A DNA stretch of 64,000 nt from Pseudovirgaria hyperparasitica (taxonomy: Eukaryota > Ascomycota > Dothideomycetes > Acrospermales > Acrospermaceae): NCBI RefSeq assembly GCF_010093815.1, contig NW_022985573.1, forward strand, positions 120,488-184,487, written 5' to 3'. A program made the translations under genes and the position numbers. Numbering within the stretch: the stretch's first letter is position 1; every line of letters starts with the position of its first letter. Positions 34,612 through 48,900 of the stretch are shown here, one piece after another. The notes beneath the pieces were generated by a model. It had not been told where the DNA came from. It did not search any database and saw only the letters and a list, made by a program, of their open reading frames with translations.

Positions 34612-36466
34612 GCCCTCGATATAGCCGGAGCGTTTAACAAGGTAAACCACATAAGACTTATTTATAACCTCCGGATAAGACGAATACTAGAATGGATTAT
34701 ACGCTTTATATAGTTATTCCTTATAGGAAGAATAACTTAGATATATATCTCTAGATACTAGAGCGAATATAAAGAGACGGTATACGGTATTCTATAAGGG
34801 AGCACTATCTCTCTAATTCTATTTCTCTTCTTTATAGTAGACCTTCTTTAAGGAATAAAGTATATAGAGATAGTCGGATACGCCGATAATATATACCTCC
34901 TAGCTATTAATAATAATACTAACCGAACGTATAGACGACTAGAATAGAACTATAAGAGGTGCCTCTAGTAGATAAAATACTATAGAGTAAAGTTCGCCCC
35001 GGAGAAATACCAGCTTATACACTTTATTAACCGTTAAGGGAAATAGGTAACTAGGGAAGGCGAACGACGCCCCCGAATCGACGCATTTAATAAACTACTA
35101 GTATAAAGCATGCGCGCGCTCGGAGTCATACTAGATAGCAAGCTTAAATAGGGACCATAAGTAGTATACACCGTCTCTAGAGCCCTCTAGGTAGAAGCTA
35201 CTATATAACGGATTATAGCCTCTATATAGAGAACCGCCCGGGATAAGGCACGCTAGCTATATATATCTATGGCACGACCCGCCTTTATATACGGACACGA
35301 GTACTAGTATACGGCCCTTATATAGACTAGGCGAATAAAGCTCGAATCTATATAGAACCGTATACTCCGTCTTATATTAGGCGTATATAAAGCTACTAAT
35401 ACGGTGCTACTATGACACGAGATAGACGTTATAAGTATATATAACTTCTACTAGATATAGAGAGTAGTATACTTTACTAAATAATAAGTATAGGAACGTA
35501 TAGGAAACGTAGAATATACTTTCGCCGCGCTACGTGTACGAATTAGTATATATTACCGCGCACTTCTATATATAGGCTAGAATCGAATACGGTATAGGTG
35601 CTTAATAGAAGCTAACTCTAGCTAAGTAGTATAAGAAGTCCGAGATAACCCGGACGCTCTCCTAGACTAGTAGAGCCTTTAAGAACTCGTAAAAAATATA
35701 TAGTTATAGACTTAAGATAAGTAGAAAGAGGCACTCCGTACCTACTAGACCTTCTAGTAGGATAGATACCTAGAGTAGATTCGAGGGCTATAGAAGGAAC
35801 CGAGTAAATAGATATATAAAGGGCTAACGAAAGCCTAAGTATCTATACTTATCTAAGCCCGAACGGGCGCTATAGAACTTCTATACTATATCTATAAGAG
35901 AGGCGTTCCTAATACCTCCCTATAGTATAAGGCGTATAGCTAGAGAGGTATAATACGCTACTATCTAGCTATATACCCTAACCTCTATATATAACGGTAA
36001 TAGCTTATCTACGTTACGAAGACTTTAGATATTATATAATAGCTTAATAAGTACCCTAAGAATATCTCCCGATAGATACTTATATATCTACTACTCCTCT
36101 AGTACTAGTAGACCCGGAAATATATACCGGAAGAGACCCGGCATACGCCGGTAGTAACCTAATATATACCGGAAGAACCCCGGGAGAACCCCGATTATTA
36201 GTCGAGGGCAGCCCTTAACTAATAACCTCCGTATCTACACGTGCTATCTAAGGGCGAAATAACGGTAATATAGGCTATAGGCTAATAGGCGTACCCTATA
36301 GCTATATACTTAAGACGAAACAGAGGTTTAACGAGATGTAGTTATAGATATAAGGAAGTTTTTCCCTATAGGGTTTCTTCTTACATAGTGGCTTAGACTA
36401 GAGAAGGCATAGGCCTATAGAGTACTACTCTACCTAGTTATATAATATTATTATTATTATTATTAT
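33425..36466 (+). mobile_element. Chimeric LINE: captured coding segment fused to LINE-A RT and 3' end
   Basis: 33425-34611 is not LINE sequence. It occurs once more, at 56132-57318, and encodes one frame of about 395 codons whose interruptions are only TAG and TAA (former Gln or Trp codons). At 34612 it joins the LINE-A RT at the Ala-Leu-Asp-x-Ala-Gly-Ala-Phe block without a frame change; CCCTCGAT is shared at the joint. RT then continues (Gly-Tyr-Ala-Asp-Asn near 34872) to the 3' UTR, palindrome 36195-36225 and ATT tail 36444-36466. The captured protein is charged (many Arg, Glu, Leu), with no zinc knuckle and no family I recognise. ORF1, endonuclease and the N-terminal RT are missing, so movement would have needed help from a complete LINE. 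Confidence 0.85.
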
Positions 36467-39265
36467 AGAATTACTTAACGTGATTTACGTAGTTTATCTT
36501 AATAATATACTAATTTACTCTAATAGTATATAGAATTATAAAGAATATGTGAAATCGGTACTAAATTATCTAAGATAGTATTAGGGCTAACACTAGGATA
36601 GACTTAACTAGAATACTATAGTCTAGTACGGTCCGTAATAGGTGGACCTAGGGTAAGCTAGCTAGAATAAGCGAGACTACTATATAAGTAGGCCGCACAT
36701 ACTTAATTCCTACTCTTTAGGAATTAACCTCGTTAAGAGAGTAGACTACCCTTTTAAATATATTCCCGAATCCTCCTATGACCTATTAGACTACTATCCT
36801 ACGTCTATAATCCTTATATTTTGATTTCTCTTTATATAGCACGATAGTAGTTCATAGAAATGGCTCTAACTACTCGTTATAACACCCGTCGCACCGCCTC
36901 TTATAGTAGACCTTCTCCTAACCTAAACGAGAAGAATAGTCTACCTATAACTACCCCTACTAATGACTATACCTTATAGACTATCGCACCGATAACTCGT
37001 ACGATATTCCGTATAACTATAGAAGATATTATAGAATATAAGGATAGAGTCTATTATACTCTATCTTAGTCTAGTTTGAACTATACTAGACCTAACCTTA
37101 ATACGAGGCTAGACCTTATTAACGTTAACGAGTTAATCCGTTAGAATTACCTAACGTTAACTATACCTTATAACGACGTATATACTAGACTATATAAAGA
37201 GAGGTAATAATAGGTTTAACTCGAGTAATAACTACACGAACTCGACGAAGCTCGAGGATATACTATAAGACTTAAAGCTATATTACGCGCTTTAGTTCTA
37301 GTAATAACTAATCTATATTTATATAGACCTATACTAACTAAAACGATCTATCCTAGTCTACTACTATCCCAATTACCCCGACCTAAGAAACTACCTTACT
37401 TTAATAGTAAAAGTAGAAAGAGTTTCCATGCATAGGCTTACTAATATAGCCGATTCTTCTATCTATTCACGAACGATAGCGATAAAATTAGATTCGCCTA
37501 GAACTACCTTAACCCGACGCCTTTAGAACGTTAGATAGTATACTAAATTAAATATTCTAAGGATATCTATAACTAGGACACGTTCACCAAATTTCTCCTC
37601 TAATATTTTAGCGATAGGGCTAAACGACGCGACTAGGCCTAGGGCCATATCTTCGAGACTCGATAACGAGATAATTAGTTACCGTTATAACTCCTTAAAT
37701 ACCTTCGGCCCCTCTAGAGAGAAGCCGAAGAAGATTATATGATTTAATAGTGTGACGACTTTAAATAGTCCCTCGCCCTAAATATAAAGGACCGTCTCGA
37801 CCTTATAATAATAATCTCTATAGACCTCTAAGCTCTTATAAACCTCGTAGAGCGATACTAGCGTATAATAAATAATTAATACCGCGCTAGTGCACGACTA
37901 TCTCTAACGATCTAATCTAACGTAAAATCGTCTAACTAAAACTAATTTAGTAATAGATCTCGCGGGATATTATAAGGCTACTACTACGCCTTAAATTTAA
38001 AACCACGCGGATCGTATCGTGGATCTCTCTACTAATTAATATATCGAGATACAAGGACCGACTTATATAAATAACCTAAAGTTACTTACTATACCTATAG
38101 TAGAATAGGCTATATAGTACCTAAGTACCGTTTAGGGAAGCTACTAAGTGCTAACATAACTAACTAACTAGTTATATACTATAAGTGCTAGTAGCTAGAA
38201 CATATCGCGCCTAACTACCTAGTATAGAATATAAAAAACTAATAGCCTACGAGAAACCCTCGCGACTTATAGACGCGACTATAATAGAGGGATAATCCGC
38301 TAAATAATATATTAAACTATAGGCTAGATCTATTAAGGTCCCTTATAGATAATATTAGACTATAATACTTAATAGTAGGTCGGCTACTAACGTTATATCG
38401 ACCTAATAAGCACGAGAACTTAACGCTAATATCTAAGCTCTAATAGGTACTATGTTCTATGGTATCGACGGTCCTATTAAGTTATACGGTATCTATACTA
38501 TTAAATACGGTATCTAGGATAGCGGAGGGAAATAGAAACTCTACTACTTAACCTTTATCGTAGTAGATAGTCCCTTTAATATAATCCTAGGTATACCGTA
38601 GCTTAAGAAATATAACCTAAAACTAGACTTCCTTAAGAAGATAGCTAGCTAGCGTATAAATCTACCTTAATAGAAACTAGTATAGCTTATTAATAACGAA
38701 TAATTCTAGAAAGATTACGAGAAGGCAATCTCTACTATCTATATACTCTTACTTACGTAAAATAGCGAGCTTAGTATTAAAGTAGACGAAAACCTACTAT
38801 ATTAGTATAAAATATACTAATATATTACGTTAGCGATCGATTTCTCCGAACTACCTTAATACTAATCTACTAACCTTACTATTAATCTTAAAGACGGCTA
38901 GTAACCTCTATATAGACCTATCTACCCTCTTTTAGAACCTAAGTTATAAGCCCTTTAAGAATATATCAAAAAGAACCTTACGCGAGGATAGATTAGGCCT
39001 AGTATATCTCTAGCCGGAGCTCTAATCCTCTTTATAAAGAAGAAGGATAGAAGCCTCCGTCTATATATTAACTACTATAGCCTAAATAATATTACGCGAA
39101 AGAATTATTACCTACTATCTCTTATCTCCGAGTCTATTAATAGACTAGGACACGTAAAGATCTTTACTAAGCTCGATCTACGTAACGTCTACTATCGCCT
39201 TCGCATTAAGGAAGGCGACGAATAGAAAACGGCTTTTAGGACCCGTTATAGATACTTTAAGTATA
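36467..39265 (+). mobile_element. Gypsy-1, 5' part (leader, Gag, protease, RT start)
   Basis: Gag begins with an ATG at 36860 (MALTTRYNTRR) and shows the Ty3/Gypsy Gag blocks (LPYFNSKSRKSF near 37390, then YLNPTPLER near 37505). Protease-like sequence lies at about 38440-38600 and the RT starts at about 38900, with a TPSLAGA-like block near 39005 and a [17 protein letters not shown]-type block near 39160. A possible LTR start, TGTGAAATC, is at 36547. Stops are RIP-type. It is split at 39265 by LINE-A, and the rest follows at 44577. Confidence 0.85.
39252..39265 (+). repeat. 14-bp target-site duplication, left copy
   Basis: ATACTTTAAGTATA, repeated at 44577-44590 on the other side of the LINE-A insertion. 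The RT frame of Gypsy-1 resumes there. Confidence 0.9.
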
Positions 39266-42200
39266 ATAATAATAATAATATTGTATAACTAGGTAGAGTA
39301 GTACTCTATAGGCCTATGCCTCCTCTAGTCTAAGCTACTATGTAAGAAGAAACCCCATAGGGAAAAACTTCCTTATATCTATAACTACATCTCGTTAAGC
39401 CTCTATTTCGTCTTAAGTATATAGCTATAGGGTACGCCTATTAGCCTATAGCCTATATTACTATTATTTTACCCTTAGGTAGCACGTGTAGGTGCGGAGG
39501 TTATTAGTTAAGGGCTGCCCTTAACTAATAATCGGGGTTCTCCCGGGGTTCTTCCGGTATATATCGGGTTGCTACCAGCGTGTACCGGGTCTCTTCCGGC
39601 ATATATTTCTAGGTCCACTAGAATTAGAGGAGTAGTAGGTGTATAATCATCTACTAGGCGACGTCCTTAGGGTACTTATTAAGCTATCGTACGATATCGG
39701 AGGTTCTTATCGTATAGATAAGCTTCTACCTTTACGTGTGAAGATCGGGGCATATTACGAGATAGTAGCGTATTATACCTCTCCGGCCGCACGCCTTATA
39801 CTATAGAGACACGTTAGGGACGCCTCTCTTATAGAGGTAGTATAGGAGTTCTATGGCGCCCGTTCGGGCTTAGAGGAGTATAGATGCCTAGGCCTTTATA
39901 AGCCCTTTATACATCTATTTACTCGGCTCCTTCTATGGTCCTTAGATCTACTCTAGGTACCTATCCTACTAGGAGGCCCACTGGGCCCGGAGTGTCTCTT
40001 TCTACTTATCTTAGATCTATAATCGTATACTTCGTCCGAGCTCTTAAAGGCTCTATTAGTCTAGAAGGGTATCTAGGTTATCCTTAATCTCTTATGCTAC
40101 TCGGTTCGAGTCTATTTCTATCGGGCACTTATACCGTAGTTAAGTCCGGCCTATATATAAGAGTGCTTAGTAGTATACGCTAACTCGCGCGCGTAGCGCG
40201 GCGAAGGTATATTCTACTTTTCCTACACGTTCCTATACTTATTATTTAGTAAAGTATACCACCCTCTATGTCTAGTAGAAGTTATATATGCTTATGACGT
40301 CTATCTCGCGTCGTAGTAGCACCGTGTTAGTAGCTTTATATGCGCCTAATATAAGACGGAGTATACGGTTCTATATAGATTTAAGCTTCGTTCGCCTAGT
40401 CTATATAAGGGCTATATACTAGCACTCGTGTCCGTACGTAAAGGCGGGTCGTGCTATAGATATATATAGTTAGCGTGCCTTATCCCGGGCGGTTCTCTAC
40501 GTGGAGGCTATAATCCGTCGTATAGCGGCTTCTACCTAGAGGGCCCTAGAAACGGCGTATGCTACCTATGGTCCCCATTTAAGCTTATTGTCGATTATAA
40601 CGCCGAGTGCGCGTATACTTTATGTCGGCGGTTCGTCGAAGGCGTCTATTCTAGGGCGTCGCTCGCCTTCCCTAGTGGCCTATTTCCCACGGCGGTTAAT
40701 AAAGTACATGAGTTAGTACTTTTCGGGAGCGAACTTTACTCCGTGGCGCTTTGCCTATTAGATATATCGCCCGTGGTCTTATTCGAGTCGTCTATATATT
40801 TGGCTAGTATTATTATCGATAGCTAGAAGGTATATGTCGTCTACGTACCCTACTACCTCTATGCGTTATATTCCCTAGAGGAGGTCTATAGTAAAGAAGA
40901 GGAATAGGATTAGAGAGATAGTACTTTCTTATGGGATGCCGTAAGCCGTCTTCTCGTACTTACTTCGATATCCGGGGATATATATCTAGGTGACTCTTTC
41001 GGCGAGGAAGGACTATATAAACCGCGTAATCCACGCGGGTATACGCCTCTTCTATAAGTTATAGATGAGTCTCGTGTGGTTTACTTTATCGAATACGCCG
41101 GCCATGTCGAGGGAGAGTAGCGTTACTACACGTCTCTACTTCCATACGGTCTAGACGACTTCGAGGATGTGTTAGATAGCGGTAATTAGGGAGCTTCTAG
41201 CCTTCGCCTTCTGGTTTGCTAGGAGGAGGTTGTATTCCTATACTATGGTACTTATCTTCTTCGCGATCGTGGCCTCTAGTATCTTCCCGAGATAGAAGAG
41301 GAGGGCGATTGGCCTCTATCCTTTCGGGGAGTTAGAGTTCTTCCCTGGTTTCGGGAGTATAACGGTATAGGTAGCCCGGAAGCTTTGGGGGTGGTATCCG
41401 TTCTTAATATATGCTTAAAATATATAACTAATGAGCGGTAGGGTAGCTGGTATAGTACGTTTAAGGCACCTATTCGGTATTCTATCTAGTCTAGATGCCT
41501 TATTATTCGGGAGTGCTTTAACGGTGTTAAGTATATCCTCCTCGGTAACCTCTTGGGGGATATTAATTACGTCTAGGTATTTAGTATTATTAATATCTAA
41601 TAGGTCTACTAGCTCCGGGAGGGGGAACATAACTTCACGTAAGATCTCCGTCTTCTCCGGGCTTATAGAGTATATTCTCTCTTAGTATATTAGGGGAGGC
41701 ATTAGTGGCGGCGGTGTCGGCGCGTCTATACCCTTAGCCTACTTTACCATACGCTATAGCCCTACGGCTTACCGTGTGTGTTTATCGGTAATCGTACGCC
41801 ATTGCTTTCGTCGTTTATTACGGAGGGCCCTATCACGATATCGCACTGCTTCCTTCTACTCTTCCTACGCCTCGGTTATCCGGATATAGTATACACGTGT
41901 ATATAGTCTACGGGCGTCTCTTCTATACTCTCGCATTTAAGGTATACCCCTCGCTTCTAGGGGTCTGTACGTTTGGTATGGCACGTGTTTATCTCTTATA
42001 ACTTAGTATACTTAAAGGAGGACTTGCACGGCCTTATCTATGGCTAGGCCGTTAGATACGTCGACTATAGAGGGGTCTAGAATCGCCGATTCTAGGTCCT
42101 CTAGGTATTTATCCTAATCGGTGTCCTTCTATAGCTATTTTCCACGTTATTCATTAAGAGTAGAGACGTCTATTGCGGTTTCCATGTATTCGTGGTCGGA

Positions 42201-44576
42201 GTCCGTCTATATCCGGCTCGGGCGGTAGTACTATACTCTATGGCTAATGTGCTCGGTGGCGAGGGTAAGGTCGAGCGTAGACCCGTCCTCGTCCTATTTA
42301 TGTTTCCTCTAGGTAATCTACCCCACGGGTGTAAGGAGGTATAGGAAGTCGTGGCACCGTATATATAGTTCCCTTGCTCTGAGTTCTTCTCTCGCGACGG
42401 CTAGGCCTCCCCACCACCTATGGTGGAGATTAAAGTCGCCTAGGAGGATGTGTTATCCCGGCGTCGTGGTGCCCTCTAGTATATCGTCTAGCGTGAGCGA
42501 TCGCTATTAATTATAGATGTTATAGATGTGGATAGGCCCTATGCTTATCTAGAGATGTAGCGTTATCCGGAGGTCATTACGTTCGGTGTAAGACCATTCT
42601 AAGAGCGGGATTAACTTATATATATAAAACATGACTCTCCTGTCCGGGCCCGTAGGGTAGATGGTGTAGTATCCTAGGTGTGTTGTTAGCTTGTTGGTTT
42701 GGTAGTGTTTATATGGTTCCTAGATGGCTATTATTACGGCTTCTATCTCTTCTAGGAGCGTCGCTTGGTTTTCTCGTTTATATTATACGTTCGCCTATAT
42801 AATGATAAGTGTGTCTTATACCCTTATTAGGTGCTAGGGAAAGTTCGAGTCTATATGTTAGTGGCGCTAAGGCGTGATTGTCCTCGCGCGGTAGCGGCTT
42901 TGAGTATACCCTAGGGTCGGCCTATCTTTCTCTATATAGTATGCTATTGCGCGTTGTCCTCTCCCCTTCGGGGGGTGGTTACTGGATTTATAAGTAAAGT
43001 TAGGGATAGTAGCGAGGGTAGCGAGGGCCTTATGGCTTGGTATATCTATCTCGCTTCTCTTGTCTTTATCGCGTTAATATATTCTACGACCTACTTGCGT
43101 TTCGTGCACGTTACCGACTAGAATAGGTGTTTCCCGTCGTAGTTAGAGCACTTGGCGGTGTCCCTGTCTCGCGTCTCGTCGCTCTACGTCTTATAAGGGT
43201 ATTCCTTAGTATTATGGCCCTGTTTATACCACCTATAGGCGGTCTTCTAAGAGCACCTCTGCCTAGTGTACCTATATCCCTAATAGTTGAAGCATTGCGT
43301 TATTACCTATACTCTATCCCATGGTTCTACCGTAAGTAGCTCTCCTTCGGCTAGGAAGCCCTTCTACGTTATTCTATAGGCGAGAGCGGGGTCCCTAAGC
43401 TCTACTATTATAGTAGAGTGCTTTTTCGATTTTGTCTTGATCCCTTAGACGTTCTTCTACCACGCCTTCGCAATCTTAATCCTAGGGTACTTCGGTTCGT
43501 TAGATCGCTCTATTCGCTCGATGTTATCTTCTCTAATAACGTGTCCTTAGACGGGGACGGTATATACCTATATCGGGTACGTGGTTACGCGGACGGACGC
43601 GCTAGGGAAGATATCGTTAATCGCGTTCGGGTCGCGCGAGATAGTCTACTAGGCCGTGTTAGTAGTGGTAGTTAGTACTATACCTCCTAGGGTGAGTTTA
43701 GCGGCCACTACATTTAACTATATCCCTTTCTATTCGTTAATCTTATTTATAATGTCCTTTAGGGACGCTTGCTAGACTTATACGAGTACTTCTTTATCCT
43801 AGATAGCGACTTATATACTACATGCCCCGTCCGTGGGTGCCCTTGGTGTTTTAGCTAACATGGCTATTCCGCTTATGGGTGCGGCGACCTGTGCCCACGT
43901 GCTAGGGCGTTTTCCCTAGGCGAGGCCCTCCTGGATTCTCTATAGGCTAGCCTCTATACGATCTAGTCTGGATTCCGGGTCTAATTCCGGCGCCTATTTT
44001 ACTCCTATAGTGAGCTCCCTAATATTCCGGATAAGGTTCCGGAAGATACTAAGGAGGGCCGTTTCTCCCTTCTCGACTTCCCTCTCTACACGTGCCACCT
44101 AGTAGTTAATCTTGTCTAGGAGGGTCTCCCCGGGCGGGGTCCCCTCCGTCTCTATTATCTATGGCGTTATACGCCCTTGGTTATTCGTCGTTTATTAGAC
44201 GGGGGTTTGATCGTCCTAGGATATGCCGCTATATGGCTGTTTCTACCGTACTAGTGTTAGGGGTATACCCGGTGGAAGCCGGGGTACGTCGGTGCCTAAG
44301 GCCGCCATGATTATTAGTTAAGGGTAGCCCTTGACTAATAAAAGGGGGTCGGCGTGTCGGCGTTTATTAGATGTAGTCTATGCTTGTATTATTAAAGAGT
44401 CTTTGAGTGTATATATATAGTGTCTCTATACGTCGGTATCGTCGCGTATTATACGCTGCACGTACGCACGTGTGTCGGAGGTTGTTATACTCGGTATACT
44501 CTATCGTTTAATGTATATAAATCGCTGTTTTGCCCCGAATTGACCAGTTTGGTCCGTTAGGGTGTGAGGACTTTTA
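39266..44576 (-). mobile_element. LINE-A copy, full length, inserted in Gypsy-1
   Basis: Minus strand, 5.31 kb, tail at 39266-39281, 5' end at 44576, both target duplications present. Palindromes lie at 39501-39531 and 44311-44341. A surviving frame at 41415-41630 covers the RT block before the palm (NTVKALPNNKASRLD). Endonuclease is at about 42060-42860 and ORF1 zinc knuckles near 43170-43290. It keeps more TpG on the plus strand than its relatives, most clearly at 42300-44500, so it seems less or one-sidedly mutated. Still inactive through in-frame stops. Confidence 0.92.
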
Positions 44577-45987
44577 ATACTTTAAGTATACTATGGTCCC
44601 TTTTAGACTAACTAACGCGCTAGGCACCTTCTAAGCGTATATTAATAACGCGCTAGTAGGCCTACTCGACACGATATATATCGTGTACCTAGATAATATT
44701 CTTATCTTCTTAGATAACGAGGAGAAGTATATCTAGCACGTATATATAGTCCTAGATAGGCTAGAAAAGTATAAGCTATATATTAAGCTATCTAAATGTG
44801 AGTTCCATTAGGACTATATTAACTTTCTTAGCTTTATTATTACTAATTAAGGTATAACCATAGAGAGAGATAGAGTTACTACTATTATGGACTAGTCTAA
44901 ACTAAAATCCGTTCGAGATATACGTGTCTTTATTAGCTTCGCTAACTACTACCGAAAATTTATTAAATACTTCTCCCGTTTAGCCGCACCACTTAATACG
45001 TATACTACTACTACCGACTTATCTATTATAGTCCGTGGTAGATAGAAACAGCATAATATTAAATTATAATCTATTAAATTAACTAAGGTCGAAAGAACAT
45101 CCTTTAAGAAGATTAAAGAAGCATTTATAACCGCCCTATTACTAGTATACTTTAATCTAACTAAACCTATTCGCGTCGAAACTAATATATTAGGATTTAT
45201 AATCTCGGGTATACTCTTCTAGCCTAGACTAATAGAGTCTAAAAAGGTCTAATAGTATCTAGTTACGTTCTTCTCGTGTAAGATAGCCGACGTTAAGACT
45301 AGATATACTATTTATAACTAAGAGCTACTAGTAATAGTAGAGTTGTTTAAGTAGTGGCGATATTATCTTAAAGGTACTATATATAACATTAAGTTACTAA
45401 CTAATTACTATAACTTAAAGGGGTTTATAAGCACGACGGTTTTAAATCGTCGATAGGTTCGATAGGCTAAGTAGCTTATAAATTTCTACTTTATAATCTA
45501 CCATCGATCTAGAAGTATAAACCTAGCTAATAGAATATTAAGAAGACCTAACTATAAAGAAGGCGCCTAGGATTATAGTAGCTATAGGGTCCTAGAGTAG
45601 CTATAGGCCTAACTCTTAAGGACGAGGTTAGATAATAAGTTATCCGATAATTAGCGAGATGCTAACGCCGATACTAGTAATCGAATTTATAAGACTAAAG
45701 CTAGTAACTAAAGACGCGGTACCGAAGTCCCTAGTAAGCTATTTATCGGCGCTATTAGGGAGGGCGATAGTACCCGGCGTGTATATTAAGTAGACCTCGC
45801 CTAGTTAATCGTGGATCTATAAAAGATAGACCTAATAGTTTTAAAGTTATGTAAAATATAGTAAGATAGATTATTATAGACCGAAGTAGACTATAAGTAG
45901 ACCTTCGTAGACGGCTTACTCTACTATAATAGAAAGTACTATATACCAACGGGCAACGCACGATTTACTATAGTTAGCCGATAAAGC
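44577..45987 (+). mobile_element. Gypsy-1, second part (RT, RNase H, integrase start)
   Basis: It continues the RT after the target duplication. Blocks in order: VPFRLTNA near 44594, YLDNILIF at 44687-44710 (catalytic second Asp now Asn), the FISFANYYRKFI block near 44930, RNase H near 45130-45400, and an integrase zinc-binding-like start near 45910 (DGLLYYNRKYYIP, then GNARF). It is cut at 45987 by LINE-A. The frame is well kept but holds many TAG and TAA. Confidence 0.9.
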
Positions 45988-48900
45988 GAAAAACTTCTTA
46001 CACCCTAACGGACCAAATTAGTTAATTCGGGGTAAAATAGCGATTTATATATATTAAACGATAGAGTACACCGAGTATAACAACCTCCGACACATGTACG
46101 TACGTATAGTATATAATACACGATAATACCGATATATAGAGATACTATATATATACGCTCGAAGACTCTTTAATAATATAAGTATAGACTATATCTAATA
46201 AACGCCGACACGCTAACCCCCTTTTATTAGTTAAGGGCTACCCTTAACTAATAACCATGGCGGCCTTAGGCATCGTAATACCCCGGTATACGCCGGATAT
46301 GCCCCTACTAGTACGGTAGAAACGGCTATATAGCGATATTAATATAGATAGCTAGACACCTATCTAAAATATAGGAACTAACTAAGGGTGCGAAGTACTA
46401 TAGATAATCTAGACCGAGGGGACCCTAAGAGGGGAGACCCTCCTAGATAAAATTAAATACTAGGTAACACGTGTAGAGAGGGACGCCGAGAAGGGAAAGA
46501 AGACCCTCCTTTATATATTCTAGGACCTTATCCGGAATCTAAGAGGAATTACGGAGAAAGAAAGGAAGTCGCTACGAGAGAAACCTAGTAGTAGACTCGA
46601 CCGAATAGAAGCTAGCCTACGGAGAATCTAGGAAGAGCTATCCTAAGGTAAGCGCCCTAATACGTAGGCTTAGATTATAGTAATACCCGGAGCTACCGCA
46701 CTAAGGACTACTAGAACTATAGATAGAGTATATAGTATACGTGTCGTAATCTAGAATAAGGATACGCTAGCGTAGGTCTAACGGGCATCCCTAAAGGAAA
46801 TTATAAATAAGATTAATAAATAGAAAGAAATATAGTCGAGCGTCGTGGCTACTAAAGTTACGCTAGGTGGGGTAGTACTTACTACTATAACGAATACTAT
46901 ATAGTAAAACATCTTACGAGATCTAAACGTGATAGATAGTATCTTCCCCGGCGCGTCTATTAGGGTAGCTATATACCCGATTATAGTATATATAGTACCC
47001 GTATAGAGATAGGCTATCGGAGCGGAGGATATTACGTGTATAGAATAATCTAATACGCGAAAATACCTAGGGATTAAGATTATAAAAGCGTAGTAGAAGA
47101 ATCTATAGGCGATTAAGACAACGGCGAAAAAATACTCTACTATAATTATAGAGCTCCGAGACCCCGCCCTTATATAATATATTATATAGAAGGGATTTCT
47201 AATAGAAGGAGAGCTCCTTATAGCCGAGCTATGGGATAGAGCATGGGTAATAATATAGTACTTTAACTATTAAGGGTATAGATATACTATATAAAGGTGC
47301 TTATAGAAGACCAAGTGCGGATAGTACCATGGGGACCACGCTATCTAGAAGTGCCCTTATAAACCGCGAGGAGACGGACTAAGAAACAGGGATATAGTAT
47401 AGTATTTAAACTACGACGGGAAATACCCGTCGTGGTCGTTAACGTGTATAAAATATAAATAGGTTATAGAATATATTTATACGATAAAAGCAAGAGGCGC
47501 GAGATAGTTATAGAATATAATACCTACTACGAGCCCTTCCTTTATAATACCCCTAACCTCCCCTCCGGAAGGTAGTTAGGCGGGATAGTAGACTATCCCA
47601 AAGACGATAGGACGACTAAAAGGTATAGTTAAAGCCGCTGCCGCGCGAGGATAGTCGCGCCTCTAAGGAATAAGTATATAGGTATATATACTTCCTAGTA
47701 CCTAATAAGGGACTAGAATATACTCCGAATTATATAGATAAATATATAATATAAAAGAGAGAACTAGGCGACGCTCCTTAAAGAGACCGGGGCTATAATA
47801 CTCGCTATCTAGGAACTCTATAAATACTACTAGATAAGTAAACCAACCACACACCCCGGATACTATACTATACACCCTCTAGGACTAGAAAGACGAGTCC
47901 TCTTCTATATTTATAGGTTAATACCACTCTTATTATAGTTATATACCGAGCGCGATAACCTTAGGATAATACTANNNNNNNNNNNNNNNNNNNNNNNNNN
48001 NNNNNNNNNNNNNNNNNNNNNNNNNNNNNNNNNNNNNNNNNNNNNNNNNNNNNNNNNNNNNNNNNNNNNNNNNNNNNNNNNNNNNNNNNNNNNNACGAAG
48101 ACGGGTCTACGCTTAATCTTACCTTCGCCATAGAGTATATTAGTTACCGGATCTAATACTACCGCCTAGGCTAGGTATAGACGGATTCCGACTATAAATA
48201 TATAGAAACTATAATAAACGTATATACCCCGAATGAATAACGGGGACGATAGATATAGAAGGATACTAACTAGGAAAAGTACCTAAAGGACCTAGAATCG
48301 GCGATCCTAGATCCCTCTATAGTCAATATATCTAACGACCTAGCTATAGACCAGGCCGTATAGACACTCCTATAAACATACTAGAATATAAGAAATAAAC
48401 ACGTACTATACCGAATATACCGGCCCCCGGAAGTAAAGGGGATTCCTCGAGTATAGGAAAGTAGATAAGACGCCCGAAGGCTATATATATATATATACCG
48501 TACGAGAATACCCGAGTCGTAGGAAGAATAGAAGAAAGCGATATAATAATATGATAAAGTCCTCTATAACGAAAGACGTAAATAGTAGCGTATAATTACT
48601 AGTTAATAGATATAATATATAATAGGGCTATAGTATATAGTGAAATAGGCTAAGGGCGTAGACACTCCGACACCCCCGCCACTTATACCTCCCCTAATAT
48701 ATTAGGGGAGAATATACTCTACGAGCCTTAAGAAAACTAAGGCCCTATAGGAGGCTATATTCCCTCTCCTAGAACTAGTAGATCTATTAGACGTTCACGG
48801 CGCCGAATATCTATACGCGGTAGATATCCCCGAAGAAGTTATAGAGGAGGACATACTTAATATTATTAAGATACTCCTAAATGATAAAGCACCCGGACTA

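Noticed and set aside
43127-43675. 70- and 85-codon plus frames
   Set aside because: Antisense to LINE-A ORF1 in the less mutated copy; no independent support.
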